A stretch of DNA of 64,000 bases from NCBI RefSeq assembly GCF_014654205.1, contig NZ_BNAW01000033.1, forward strand, positions 1-64,000, written 5' to 3'. Every line of letters begins with the position of its first letter. The first letter of the stretch is position 1. The notes below the pieces were generated by a model. That model was given only the letters and a program-made list of their open reading frames with translations. It ran no database searches and had not been told where the DNA came from. Below are positions 23,705 through 32,237 of the stretch, one piece after another. The DNA comes from Amycolatopsis bullii. Lineage in GTDB: Bacteria; Actinomycetota; Actinomycetes; Mycobacteriales; Pseudonocardiaceae. A program made the position numbers and the translations under genes.

Positions 23705-23974
23705 TCACCGCGGGCGGGGCGAGGGCTTCTTTTCCAGCTCTTCCGCGAAAATCTCGTCGATGCGCGAACCCGCGCGGCGCAACGCCCGCACGGCCGCGCG
23801 GATCAAGTAGCCGGCCGCGAACACGAGCAGCAGCGTCAAACCGATGACCCCGGGATTCGCCACGACGACCTCCCGGTACTCGTGCGCGAGGTAACCCAGC
23901 CCGGCCCCCACGGCGAACGCGTCCAGCCACGCCAGCCAGGCCGCCCGGGAACGGGACGGAGTGGCAGAGACCAT
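23705..23974 (-). CDS. Small membrane protein, unknown
   Basis: 89 residues starting at the ATG at 23972-23974. Two hydrophobic segments (WLAWLDAFAVGAGLGYLAHE and PGVIGLTLLLVFAAGYLI) are separated by a short loop. A basic cytoplasmic helix (RAAVRALRRAGSRIDEIF) and an acidic-basic tail (EELEKKPSPRPR) follow. No family is recognised. A ribosome-binding-like GGAGGAAG lies upstream on the complement. It stands alone. Confidence 0.7.
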   Translation of the reverse strand: MVSATPSRSRAAWLAWLDAFAVGAGLGYLAHEYREVVVANPGVIGLTLLLVFAAGYLIRAAVRALRRAGSRIDEIFAEELEKKPSPRPR

Positions 23975-24159
23975 TGCTTCCTCCCGCCGTTCCGGTCAGC
24001 GGTGACGCCCTTGCAACCTAGACGAGCGTGCGCCGGTCGGCGGCCACTTCAACCTGTTTGGCCTACCGGATCTGCCCGGATGGCCGCTGTGATAACTTGA
24101 AGCGAACTGAGTGTTCTGTGCACATGCAAAACCTCGTCCCGCTGAGGTGCCGAGGTGAG

Positions 24160-24233
24160 GGGGCGGTAGCTCAGTTGGTTAGAGCAGGGGACTCATAATC
24201 CCTTGGCCGCGGGTTCGAGCCCCGCCCGCCCTA
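24160..24233 (+). tRNA. tRNA with CAU anticodon (Ile2 or elongator Met)
   Basis: A full cloverleaf folds: acceptor GGGGCGG (24160-24166) with 24226-24232 including a terminal G-U pair, D-arm GCTC/GAGC, anticodon arm AGGGGACTCATAATCCCTT with anticodon CAT, and T-arm GCGGG-TTCGAGC-CCCGC. Discriminator A at 24233; CCA is not fully encoded (CC then G). The loop alone cannot separate elongator tRNA-Met from tRNA-Ile2, whose wobble C becomes lysidine. The CTTGG variable region looks somewhat more like Ile2. Confidence 0.95.
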
Positions 24234-24235
24234 CC

Positions 24236-24296
24236 GGATCGAGGTGGGTGAGGTGTGCCCGCGGAACGCGCGTGCCCCTCCTCGATCCGCGTGTTT
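24236..24296 (+). terminator. Probable tRNA terminator
   Basis: GGATCGAGG (24236-24244) pairs with CCTCGATCC (24280-24288), enclosing further GC-rich pairing. GCGTGTTTT follows. It starts two bases after the tRNA 3' end. A second small hairpin (CCGGGG/CCCCGG) lies at 24298-24315. Confidence 0.6.
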
Positions 24297-24348
24297 TCCG
24301 GGGGTGCAACCCCGGGCCCCGAGGTCCTCAGTGGACAGTTACCGGCGG

Positions 24349-24948
24349 TCAGCGGATGCGGTCGTAGACCGCTGCCATCTCCCCCAGGTCTCCGGCTTCG
24401 TGGTGGGTCAGCTGCCACTTCGAGGACGGCAGGCCGTCGTCGAACAGGCGGGGGCCGCCGCCCGCTATTTCCGGGCAGACCATCAAATACAGGCGGTCGA
24501 GCAGGTCCGCCGCGAGCAACGGCTTGATGATGCTCGCGCTGCTGTTCACCAGGATGTCGCCCCCGGCCGTCGTCTTCAGCTTCGTCACGACGTCCGCAGC
24601 CGGCGCGTTCACCAGCCGCGTGCGTTCCCAGGGCGCGTCGGACAGCGTGGTGGAGAAGACGACCTTTTCGGCGTCCACCAGCCATTGCGCATAGCCGCGG
24701 TCGCGCGGGTCGGCGTTCTCGTCGGCGGCGACCGTCGGCCAGAACCCCAGGAACCCCTCCGCGTTGCGGCGGCCGAGGACCGCCGTCGTCGCCCCCGCCC
24801 AGATCCGGCTCAGGTGACGCCGCGCGACTTCCGTCGTCGCGTACGGGAGGATCGCGGCCATGTCGGCGGGCCCCGCGGGCCCGTGGTAGCGCCCGTCGAG
24901 GGTGAGACTCAGGTTCGCGGTCACCCGGCGGCCGGTCGGTTCGGTCAT
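24349..24948 (-). CDS. Dihydrofolate-reductase-like (RibD C-terminal) protein
   Basis: 199 residues. The RibD_C/DHFR fold is seen in VTANLSLTLDGRYHGPAGPA, AVLGRRNAEGFLGFWP, KVVFSTTLSDAPWERTRLVN, GGDILVNSSASIIKPLLAAD and YLMVCPEIAGGGPRLFDDG. These proteins are NADPH-dependent reductases of mostly unknown substrate. The gene follows the ArsR-SRPBCC gene after 4 nt and is co-transcribed with it, a pairing common in Actinobacteria. Confidence 0.9.
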   Translation of the reverse strand: MTEPTGRRVTANLSLTLDGRYHGPAGPADMAAILPYATTEVARRHLSRIWAGATTAVLGRRNAEGFLGFWPTVAADENADPRDRGYAQWLVDAEKVVFSTTLSDAPWERTRLVNAPAADVVTKLKTTAGGDILVNSSASIIKPLLAADLLDRLYLMVCPEIAGGGPRLFDDGLPSSKWQLTHHEAGDLGEMAAVYDRIR

Positions 24949-24952
24949 GATT

Positions 24953-25759
24953 TCAGGCCTTTCGTTCGGAAAGCACGTCGGTGAGGCGGTCGAGCACCTG
25001 ACTCCAGCCGGTTTCGATCCCGGCGACGAAGGGGACGGCCCCGACCGTGGTGGCGGAAATGCGCAGGCCCAGCCGCAGCCGGGTGCCGGCCGGGTCCGGG
25101 CGGAGCTCGAGGTCGTAGTGGCCGGTGAACGAAGCAGGACCGGTCACCGCGAGTTCGAACCCGAGGCGAGCGGGCTCCTCCGCGACGCGCACCCGGCCTT
25201 CGGCGTGGTACTCGCCGTCGGCGTCGCGGTACCCGAGCACGACCCGGCCGCCCGGCCGCGGCTCGAGGACGCAGGCGGCCACCGTCATCGACGGGGGAAC
25301 CCACCAGGACGCCAGCAGCTCCGGGTCCGTCCAGTGCCGCCAGACGTCAGTGACCGGCGCGGGCAGCAGGCGGTCGAACGCGAACGTGCGCCCGTCCGCC
25401 CGCCGGTCGGCGCCCGCGGCCGCCGACTCCGCCTCGATGGCCGCCCGGTACCGCGCCACCGCGTCGCGCTCACCCGCGTGCGCCTCGGTGGCGTCGGCCA
25501 GCTCCTGCAGCCGTCCCGCAAACGCTTTCAGCGGCTCGGCTTCGAGCGCGTGGACCCGCCGCTGCCCCAGCGGGAAGACGGTGACCAGGCCGGCGCGGGC
25601 GAGGGTCTGCAGGTGCTTGGTGGTCTGGGGCTGCCGGAGCCCGGTCAGCTCGGCCAGCTCCCCGACCGAGCGGGGACGCTCGGCGAGGAGTTCGACGATG
25701 TGCCACCGCGCGGCGTCCCCCAGCGCTGCGGCAATCCGGTCCATGCCGTTAGTATTCAC
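24953..25759 (-). CDS. ArsR-type repressor fused to SRPBCC (AHSA1-like) domain
   Basis: 268 residues from GTG at 25757-25759 (a 263-residue form could start at ATG 25742-25744). Residues 1-90 are an ArsR winged helix: IAAALGDAARWHIVELLAER then LTGLRQPQTTKHLQTLARAG. The rest is an SRPBCC domain (FDRLLPAPVTDVWRHWTDPE, LASWWVPPSM and FTGHYDLELRPDPAG). The fusion suggests a one-component sensor where the SRPBCC pocket binds the ligand. It leads the operon with the DHFR-like reductase. Confidence 0.9.
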   Translation of the reverse strand: MNTNGMDRIAAALGDAARWHIVELLAERPRSVGELAELTGLRQPQTTKHLQTLARAGLVTVFPLGQRRVHALEAEPLKAFAGRLQELADATEAHAGERDAVARYRAAIEAESAAAGADRRADGRTFAFDRLLPAPVTDVWRHWTDPELLASWWVPPSMTVAACVLEPRPGGRVVLGYRDADGEYHAEGRVRVAEEPARLGFELAVTGPASFTGHYDLELRPDPAGTRLRLGLRISATTVGAVPFVAGIETGWSQVLDRLTDVLSERKA

Positions 25760-25775
25760 ACAGCAGAATATTCAC
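25751..25775. promoter_or_regulatory. AT-rich direct repeats at the ArsR-SRPBCC start
   Basis: AGTATTCAC (25751-25759) and AATATTCAC (25767-25775) repeat with a 16-bp period across the start region of the fusion gene. Being AT-rich in a GC-rich context, they may form the operator and part of the promoter, consistent with autoregulation and a short or absent leader. Confidence 0.5.
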
Positions 25776-25776
25776 G

Positions 25777-26745
25777 TCAAGGAATATCTTCGCCGGGCAG
25801 CCAGCGCAGCCCGTACGCGTACCCCAGCTGAGGCGCGGCGAACTCCTGCGCGACCTCGTCCGCGCCGTCCAGCGGGAGCGGGTCGCCCGGCTGGGGCGGG
25901 TCGGCGAGCACCGAGGGCGGGACGCGGTCCAGCCGCCACACCACCCGCGGCGGCCGTCGCGGGTCGAAGCGGACGCGCACCTCGAACGACTCGCACGTCA
26001 CCAGCGGCACGAACACGTACGACGGCCGGATCGGCCGGCCGTCCCGGATGCGGAACACCAGCGAGTACGTGTGGCTGTCCCCGCGGGAAAGGGGCCGCGG
26101 CAGGTCGAGCAGCCAGCGGAAGTGCCGCTGGCCGTCCCGGGTGCCGTCGCTGATCCGCACGCCGTGCCGGGCGTCCGCGGCGACGTCGCGCTCGCCGTCG
26201 CTCCCGTCTTCGGTGCGGGGCACCGTGAACTGCGCGGAAATCCGGCCGAGGGCGTCGCGGGTGGCCACGATCAGCCGTTCCTCGGTCACCTCCGGCTCGC
26301 CGGTGTCGAGCCGGACGAGCACCTTGAGCCGCTTGACGAACCAGCCCTCGTCCGGGTCGGGCCCGCCGTCGCCCGGCCGCGCGCCGGCCTCGATCTCCGC
26401 CGCGAGCCGGGCGAACGACCGGTCGACGCGGCGCCGGGCCGTGCGTTCCGAGACGCGCAACCGATCCGCGAGCACCCCGATCCGGTCGCTCAGCAGCGCG
26501 TGCTGCGCGCCGGGCGCGATACCCAGCGCGACGTTCACCGCCAACCGGTCGTCGGCCGGGAATTCCGCGATCGCGGCCGAAATCGCTTCGCGCAGAACCC
26601 GGCGGGCATCGCGGTCGCTCGTCGTCCGGTGGATTTCGCACCAGCCGGAAACGAGCGGGCCGAGCCTGCTGCGCAGCCGATCGGCCTCCAATCCCCAGCC
26701 ACGCCGCAACGTGGTGAGTTCCCGGAGCACCCCGTCCTGTGCCAT
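25777..26745 (-). CDS. Conserved hypothetical protein with HTH-like segment
   Basis: 322 residues, family not recognised. The N-terminal half is helical and includes GVLADRLRVSERTARRRVDR, which resembles a helix-turn-helix. The C-terminal half is beta-rich with repeated Arg/Asp-Pro turns (HFRWLLDLPRPLSRGDSHTY, SYVFVPLVTCESFEVRVRFD, PQLGYAYGLRWLPG). That part could be a ligand-binding or interaction domain. A regulatory role is inferred only from the HTH-like segment. It is divergent from the gene at 26930 and ends 17 nt before the ArsR-SRPBCC start. Confidence 0.75.
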   Translation of the reverse strand: MAQDGVLRELTTLRRGWGLEADRLRSRLGPLVSGWCEIHRTTSDRDARRVLREAISAAIAEFPADDRLAVNVALGIAPGAQHALLSDRIGVLADRLRVSERTARRRVDRSFARLAAEIEAGARPGDGGPDPDEGWFVKRLKVLVRLDTGEPEVTEERLIVATRDALGRISAQFTVPRTEDGSDGERDVAADARHGVRISDGTRDGQRHFRWLLDLPRPLSRGDSHTYSLVFRIRDGRPIRPSYVFVPLVTCESFEVRVRFDPRRPPRVVWRLDRVPPSVLADPPQPGDPLPLDGADEVAQEFAAPQLGYAYGLRWLPGEDIP

Positions 26746-26929
26746 GGCCAGTTATTTTGACACGGGCACTTCTGCGCGATCGGCGGCACCGGCTGGGCCG
26801 ATCGGGTGTTTCCGCGGTGGCCAGTCGTTGGCCAGTTCCTCGCGATTTCGGCCCGCGAGCGGCCTTTTCCGCATCGACGGCTGCCCGACTATTTTCCCGT
26901 CGACTTTCCGTCGGCATCGGGGAGGATGG

Positions 26930-27889
26930 GTGCTCGACACTACCGGCCCGGCCGACGTCGCCGGGGTCCGGCGGCTGGCCCGCGACGGCCTGCTCGCCGG
27001 TGCGGCGGCGGCCGCACGGCCCCGCGCACTGGCCCGGTTGCGCGGCGGGGTCTACACGGTGGCGTGGCCGCTGGTCTTCACGCGGATCACCAAGCCGCTG
27101 GAACACCGGCGCCGCCACGCGGACTGCGCCCGCGGGCTCGCAGGGCTGCGGCCCGACTGCCTCGACCGCTTCCACGACGACGTCGAGGCCGTGGTGGACC
27201 ACGCGCTGCGGCGCGCGACGGGCCCGATCGAGAACCTGGAGGGCTGGCTGGCGACCCGCCTCACCCCGGCCACGGTCGACGCGCACCGCCGTCGCCGCGG
27301 CGAAATCGGCGCGCTGCAGCGGCCCCGCCTGCCCGCGTGGCTGGGCGACGCCCTCGGCGGCGACCCCTGGCTGTGCGACCTGGCGGTGCAGATCCTGGTC
27401 TGGGTGGGCGTGCCCGCCACGGCCGGTGCCGAGCTGTGGCCCCTGGACGGCTGGACGGCGCGGCGCACCGAGGTCACGGGCGAGCCGCCGGCCACCCGCG
27501 ACACGCTCGATCGCGAGGTCGACCGGGTGCTGACCGCCATGCGCACCCGGCCGGCGTGGCACGCCGAACACGTCGAGCGCCCGCTGGGGCACAAACAGGC
27601 CCCGGTCGCCCCCCTGCCGGCCGAACTCCCGGCGCTGGAACTGGTCGCCGGGCACGAACTGGCGGACGCCCGGCTCGCGGACCTGGCCGAGCAGGCCCTG
27701 CGGACGATCGAGACCCGGCTGAACCGGGGCGAAGCACCGGCGAAGGCGGTGACGACGGTGGTCCGCACGGTGTTCGGCGAGCACGCACCGGCCGGCCCGG
27801 CCCGCGACGACTGGCTGACGGCAGCGCTGGCGGACCGCGAACGGCTGGCCGGGATCGTGGCCGAGGTCCTGGCGATCCTGGGCCGCTGA
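26930..27889 (+). CDS. Conserved hypothetical with sigma-region-2-like layout
   Basis: 319 residues from the GTG at 26930, five bases after GGAGG. The protein is Arg-rich and helical. The stretch DCLDRFHDDVEAVVDHALRR then ATGPIENLEGWLATRLTPAT and VDAHRRRRGEIGALQR has the spacing of a sigma-factor region 2 plus linker, though the key motifs are degenerate. The end (AVTTVVRTVFGEH, LAGIVAEVLAILGR) is helical. Function unknown. It is divergent from the hypothetical regulator at 25777; the 184-bp gap holds several TGGCCAG motifs that may be shared sites. Confidence 0.75.
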   Translation: MLDTTGPADVAGVRRLARDGLLAGAAAAARPRALARLRGGVYTVAWPLVFTRITKPLEHRRRHADCARGLAGLRPDCLDRFHDDVEAVVDHALRRATGPIENLEGWLATRLTPATVDAHRRRRGEIGALQRPRLPAWLGDALGGDPWLCDLAVQILVWVGVPATAGAELWPLDGWTARRTEVTGEPPATRDTLDREVDRVLTAMRTRPAWHAEHVERPLGHKQAPVAPLPAELPALELVAGHELADARLADLAEQALRTIETRLNRGEAPAKAVTTVVRTVFGEHAPAGPARDDWLTAALADRERLAGIVAEVLAILGR

Positions 27890-27911
27890 GGCCGGGCAGC
27901 CTCCGCGTGCC

Positions 27912-30900
27912 CTACCGCAGTCGCGCTTCCGGCGGGACCGGGCTCGGGAGCAGCAGCGGCTCGGTGGCCTCGCGGCAGCCGTACCGCTCGAACATCGCGC
28001 GTGCCTTGTCGCGCAGTTCGACGGCGCGCCGTTCGTTCCCGGACAACGCCGCCGCGATCGCCAGGTCGCGCAGGGTCCTGGCCTGCCAGACCGGCAGGTC
28101 GAGCGCCTGCCACCACTCCAGCGACCGCTGCAGGTGCGCCGTGGCGGCCGCCGGGTCCCCCGCCGCGAGCTCGAGCTCGCCGAGGGTGCGCAGGAGCAGC
28201 GCCTGGCCGAAGCCGTCCTGGAGCTCGTTGCAGGTGTTCAGCGTCTCCTCGAGCGAAGCCCGCACCTCCTCGCCTCGGCCCTGCCGGATGCGCACCTTCG
28301 CGAGCGCCTGGTCGGCGTAGGCGACGACGAGCCTGCTGCCGACGATCCGCAGTTCGGCCGCCGCCCGGGCACAGCAGTCGGCGGCTTCGCCGAGCCGGCC
28401 CGCGGCGCGGTGGATGATGCCGATCGACCGCAGGGCCAGCGCCGCGCCACGGCGGTTGCCCGACGCGCGCCAGTACTCGAGCGCCTTGGTCACCGACGCC
28501 ACCGCGTGGTCGAGGTCGCCGGATTCGGTGAGGATCATGCCGAGGTTGTGCTCGGCCTGGGCGAGCTCCTCGTCGGTTCCTTCGCTCCGCAACACCGGGA
28601 CCGCCTCGGTCAGCGCCCGTTCGGCGTCGGCGAACGAGCCGTGTTCGCGCAGCACGACGCTCATGCTCAACCAGGTCCTGGCCTGGGCGAGCCGGTCGCC
28701 GACTTCGGCGAACGCGGTGAGCGCCTGGTGGTAGTACGCCAGCGACTCGTCGAACCGGTCCTGTTCGAAGTACAGCGTCCCCATCCCGCTCAGCAGCAGG
28801 CCCTCGGCCGCGCGGTCGCCGGCCCGCCGGGCCGCGGCCAGCGCGGCGGTGTGGGTGCGCCGCCACTGGCGGAACTGGTTGCGGGCCGCGAAGCTCGACG
28901 ACGACAGCGCGGACGCCAGCGCTGCCGCGGTGGCCACCAGGTCCCGTTCGCTGGTCTGCTCGACCACACTGACCAGCAGCTCCTCTTCGGCCTCGAACCA
29001 GGCGTCCGGATCGGTGCGGATGCCTTCGACGGCGGCCTGGTCCAGCCGCCCGGAACCGGACGGCTGCGGTGTCCGGCCGGACGCGCCGCGGACCAGGTCC
29101 AGTGCGTCCCGGCCCACCCGGTCCAGCGCCGCGCGGACGTCGGCGGCGGATTCCTCGGCTTCGCACAACTCCTGGGCGTACGCCCTGGTCAAGTCGTGGA
29201 TGCGGTACCGGCTCAGCCCGGTGACGTCGGTGCCCGCCGGGTCGAGCAGCTGCGCGTCGACCAGCCTTTCGACCACGTCTTCGGCCTCGTCGACGGGGGT
29301 GTCCAGCAGCGGCGCGGCGAGCCAGCCGGCGAAGTCTTGGACGCCCGTCATGCCGAGGCGGCGCAGCAGGGTGCGCTCCGGCCCGCCGAGGCCGTCGTAG
29401 CTCACCGCGAGGCTGCCCCGGACCTCCAGATCGCCGAGCACGAGTTCGTTGAGCAGCCGCTGCTTGCGGCCCAGCCGCTGCGCCAGGCGGGCCACCGTCC
29501 AGTCCGGCCGGGCGGCCAGCCGGGCGCCCGCGATCCGGACCGCGAGCGGCAGGTGCCCGCACAGCCGCACGATCTCCAGCGCGGCCGCCGGTTCGGCGGC
29601 CAGCCTCGGCCCGACCAGCTTGGCCAGCAGTTCCAGGGTTTCCTCCTCGCGCAGCTCGTGCAGGTCGAGCAGCGCGGCACCCTCCAGCGCGGCCAGCCGG
29701 ACCCGGCTGGTGAGCAGCACCGCGCAGCCGGCACCGGCGGGCAGCAGGGGCCGCACCTGCTTTTCGCCCGCCGCGTCGTCGAGCACCACGAGCACGCGCC
29801 GGTCGGCGAGCAGCGACCGGTACAGGCCGGCGCGCTCGGCGGTGCCGGCGGGGATCGCCGCGTCGGCCACCCCGAGCGCCCGCAGGAACCTGGCGAGCAC
29901 CTCGGCCGGGTCGGCCGGGTCGGGGTGGTTGCCGTGGAGGGTGGCGTAGAGCTGCCCGTCGGGGTACTGGTCGCGGATCCGGTGGGCGGCGTGCACGGCG
30001 AGCGTGGTCTTGCCCGACCCCGGCTTGCCGGAGACGGCGCAGATCCGGGCGGCCGAGCCGGCCGGGCGCAATCCCTTCAGCACGTGGTCGACGTCTTCGC
30101 GCCGGCCGGTGAAGTCCGAGATGGTGGCGGGCAGCAGGCCCGGCGTGAGCGCCGCGACCGGCGGCGGTTCGTCCGCCGGCGCCGCTTCGGCCGCGGGTTC
30201 GGCGAGCACCGCCTGGAAGGCCGCCTGCAGCTGCGGTCCCGGTGCGACACCGAGTTCGTCGTCGAGCACCCGGCGCGCTTCGTGGAAGGTGGCCAGCGCG
30301 TCGGCCTGGCGGCCGGCCTGGTGCAACGCCAGCACCAGCTTGGCCCGCAACGGTTCACGCAGGGGATGCTCGGCGACCAGCCCGGTCAGCTCCCCGGCCA
30401 GCGCACCGCCGCGGCCGAGCCGGAAGTCCGCCTCCAGCCGCGCTTCCACCGCGACGAGCCGGGCCTCTTCCAGCTTCGTCCGCTCCCGCTCCGCCCACTC
30501 CCCTTCGGCTCCGCCGAGCGGGGACCCGGTCCACAGCCCGAGCGCGTCGGCCAGCGTCTCCGAAGCCCCTGGGGCGTCGCCGGCCGCGAGCGCTCGCCGT
30601 CCCGCGCCCACCGCCCGCTCGAACCGGACCAGGTCGATCGACTCGGGAGCCACGTCGAGCAGGTATCCCGGCGCCTGTCTTCGCAACGCGTCATCCCGGT
30701 CGCCGAGCATCCGGCGCAGCGCGGAAACGTACGTGTGGACGACCGAACGGGCGCTGTTCGGCGGTTTCTCGCCCCACAGCGCGGTGATCAGCGTGTCGAC
30801 CGGCACCACGCGGCCGGCGTTGAGCACCAGCGCCGCCAGCAGGGTGCGCGGCTTCGGGCCACCGAGCGAGACCTGTTCCCCCGCAACGAGTACCGCCATC

Positions 30901-30923
30901 GAGCCCAGCAGCCGGAATTCCAC
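27912..30923 (-). CDS. SARP/AfsR-type regulator: BTAD, NB-ARC and TPR domains
   Basis: About 1003 residues from GTG at 30921-30923 (VEFRLLGSMAV); a GTG 12 nt upstream is an alternative. An OmpR-like DNA-binding domain (RTLLAALVLNAGRVVPVDTL, SVVHTYVSALRRMLGD) is followed by the BTAD helical domain to about residue 260. The NB-ARC ATPase has P-loop SGKPGSGKTTLAVH (about residue 300) and VLVVLDDAAG. C-terminal TPRs run from about 650 to the end (YYHQALTAFAEVGDRLAQAR). AfsR-like proteins activate secondary-metabolite genes on ATP control. It is divergent from the SdrD-B-like gene. Confidence 0.93.
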   Translation of the reverse strand: MEFRLLGSMAVLVAGEQVSLGGPKPRTLLAALVLNAGRVVPVDTLITALWGEKPPNSARSVVHTYVSALRRMLGDRDDALRRQAPGYLLDVAPESIDLVRFERAVGAGRRALAAGDAPGASETLADALGLWTGSPLGGAEGEWAERERTKLEEARLVAVEARLEADFRLGRGGALAGELTGLVAEHPLREPLRAKLVLALHQAGRQADALATFHEARRVLDDELGVAPGPQLQAAFQAVLAEPAAEAAPADEPPPVAALTPGLLPATISDFTGRREDVDHVLKGLRPAGSAARICAVSGKPGSGKTTLAVHAAHRIRDQYPDGQLYATLHGNHPDPADPAEVLARFLRALGVADAAIPAGTAERAGLYRSLLADRRVLVVLDDAAGEKQVRPLLPAGAGCAVLLTSRVRLAALEGAALLDLHELREEETLELLAKLVGPRLAAEPAAALEIVRLCGHLPLAVRIAGARLAARPDWTVARLAQRLGRKQRLLNELVLGDLEVRGSLAVSYDGLGGPERTLLRRLGMTGVQDFAGWLAAPLLDTPVDEAEDVVERLVDAQLLDPAGTDVTGLSRYRIHDLTRAYAQELCEAEESAADVRAALDRVGRDALDLVRGASGRTPQPSGSGRLDQAAVEGIRTDPDAWFEAEEELLVSVVEQTSERDLVATAAALASALSSSSFAARNQFRQWRRTHTAALAAARRAGDRAAEGLLLSGMGTLYFEQDRFDESLAYYHQALTAFAEVGDRLAQARTWLSMSVVLREHGSFADAERALTEAVPVLRSEGTDEELAQAEHNLGMILTESGDLDHAVASVTKALEYWRASGNRRGAALALRSIGIIHRAAGRLGEAADCCARAAAELRIVGSRLVVAYADQALAKVRIRQGRGEEVRASLEETLNTCNELQDGFGQALLLRTLGELELAAGDPAAATAHLQRSLEWWQALDLPVWQARTLRDLAIAAALSGNERRAVELRDKARAMFERYGCREATEPLLLPSPVPPEARLR

Positions 30924-31134
30924 GTTCGCCCCCACAGTCCGAGAAACCCTCCCTACAGACGGAAACCCCGCGGTGCCGTTGTCCCGATCGTCCCCGCTGT
31001 GACGATCCTGTGATCCTCCCGCACACGGCGGCCTCCAGAAAAGCTGAAAAGCCACTTGGAGGTTTCGTGGAGGGCCGCCCGGCAGAGTTCTCGGTGTCGG
31101 AACCAGCCGACAAAGTCCCGAGGGGGAAACCGCA

Positions 31135-31935
31135 ATGAAGAACCTCGCTCGCCTCGCCGCTCTCGCTCTCGCCGTCGCCGCACCGCTCGTGCTCGCCGGC
31201 CCAGCGCACGCCGCCGACACCGGCTCCATCTCCGGCGACGTGTGGCTCGACAGCAACAGCAACGGCCTGCGGGAGGTGGGTGAGCCGGCGATCGCGGGGC
31301 ACTGGATGGTGATCAACGGCACCAACCTCCAGACGCAGACGGACGCCAAGGGCCAGTACGAGTTCAAGAACCTCCCGGCGGGCAGCTACTCGGTGAAGTC
31401 GACCGACCGGTCCCTCTTGGCCGGCCAGGGCTGGACGACGGTGGGTGGCGACTCGAAGTTCCGCGGCGACAACGGCACGCTCGGGAATCCGGTGGTGCTG
31501 ACCGCCGGCCAGCGGGTGACCGGCCTGAACAGCGGTTTCGCCACCGCCGAGGTCGACTACCGGGCCGGGCAGATCATCATCAGCAACACGGCCCCGAAAG
31601 TCGGCGACGTGATCGACATCGTCGGTTCCGCGGTCCCGGTCGGCAACGTCTACGACCAGTTCGGCGGCCAGCTTTCCTTGCCGGACGGCCTGCGCGTCGT
31701 CGAGCGCCTCGGTGGCATGCCGCAGTACTACGCGACCGAACCGGCCGGCAAGGTCACCGGGTTCTTCTACGACCGTCGTCACCCGGGTGCGTACGAGTTC
31801 GTCGGTGCGCGGGTGGTCGTCGAGAAGCCGCTGTCCGCCGCCGAGATCAAGCTCACCGCGTGGAAGGGCCTCTTCGGCAGCACCGACCCCGACCTGGCCA
31901 ACGACGTCCTCTCGACGACGCTGACCACCAGCTGA
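31135..31935 (+). CDS. Secreted SdrD B-like (Cna-type) repeat protein
   Basis: 266 residues. A signal peptide (ALALAVAAPLVLAGPAHA) precedes an SdrD-B-like beta domain: SISGDVWLDSNSNGLREVGE, a calcium-binding-type loop, then GQYEFKNLPAGSYSVKS. The C-terminal part (AGQIIISNTAPKVGDVIDIV onward) is a second beta domain not recognised. No LPXTG anchor or membrane tail is visible, so it is likely released or loosely bound. It is transcribed away from the SARP gene, which may control it, and has its own terminator. Confidence 0.85.
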   Translation: MKNLARLAALALAVAAPLVLAGPAHAADTGSISGDVWLDSNSNGLREVGEPAIAGHWMVINGTNLQTQTDAKGQYEFKNLPAGSYSVKSTDRSLLAGQGWTTVGGDSKFRGDNGTLGNPVVLTAGQRVTGLNSGFATAEVDYRAGQIIISNTAPKVGDVIDIVGSAVPVGNVYDQFGGQLSLPDGLRVVERLGGMPQYYATEPAGKVTGFFYDRRHPGAYEFVGARVVVEKPLSAAEIKLTAWKGLFGSTDPDLANDVLSTTLTTS

Positions 31936-31955
31936 TCCACCGGCGAGGGGGGAGG

Positions 31956-31990
31956 AAGGCCCGGTTCCCTGGGAGGGGGAACCGGGCCTT
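31956..31990. terminator. Bidirectional intrinsic terminator
   Basis: A 12-bp stem GGCCCGGTTCCC (31958-31969) pairs with 31977-31988 around a 7-nt loop, flanked by AA and TT that extend it, then TTCTTC. It lies between the secreted protein gene and the convergent 55-residue gene, and can serve both. Confidence 0.82.
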
Positions 31991-32018
31991 CTTCATGCGT
32001 CCGCTTGCGGCGCGCCGG

Positions 32019-32186
32019 TCAGCCGTCCTCGACCGCACGGCGCCGGGTCTCGAACACCGCCGTCAGCGCCTCGGGGGAGCAGCCGGCGGCTCGCGCGCGC
32101 CGTCCCGCCGCCGTCAGCTCGGCGAGCAGGAGCGCGCGCACGGCCGCGCGGGTTGCCTCCGGGAGTCTCGAGCACGGGTCGGTCAC
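32019..32186 (-). CDS. Small 55-residue protein, unknown
   Basis: Found by reading the complement from a GTG at 32184-32186, preceded by AGGAGG at good spacing. The sequence begins VTDPCSRLPEATRAAVRALL and has a helical middle with two Cys (DPCSRL and AAGCSPEA), ending FETRRRAVEDG. It lies 51 nt downstream of the hypothetical gene at 32238 on the same strand and is probably its operon partner. No family is recognised; support is the Shine-Dalgarno sequence, codon pattern and placement before a terminator. Confidence 0.6.
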   Translation of the reverse strand: MTDPCSRLPEATRAAVRALLLAELTAAGRRARAAGCSPEALTAVFETRRRAVEDG

Positions 32187-32237
32187 CCTCGGCCTCCTCT
32201 CTCCCCTCGCACCAGGTTTCCCCTGACGGACACGCTG

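Noticed and set aside
24160..24233. Initiator tRNA-Met
   Set aside because: The anticodon stem lacks the three consecutive G-C pairs typical of initiators and the position 11-24 pair is of elongator type, so only elongator Met or Ile2 are considered.
24298..24315. CCGGGG/CCCCGG hairpin as an independent regulatory element
   Set aside because: Short GC-only hairpin with no flanking signal; most likely part of the tRNA terminator region or chance.
28134..31013. A 959-residue plus-strand open frame
   Set aside because: It is exactly antisense to the SARP-NB-ARC-TPR gene, whose domains are unmistakable; a shadow of high GC codon bias.
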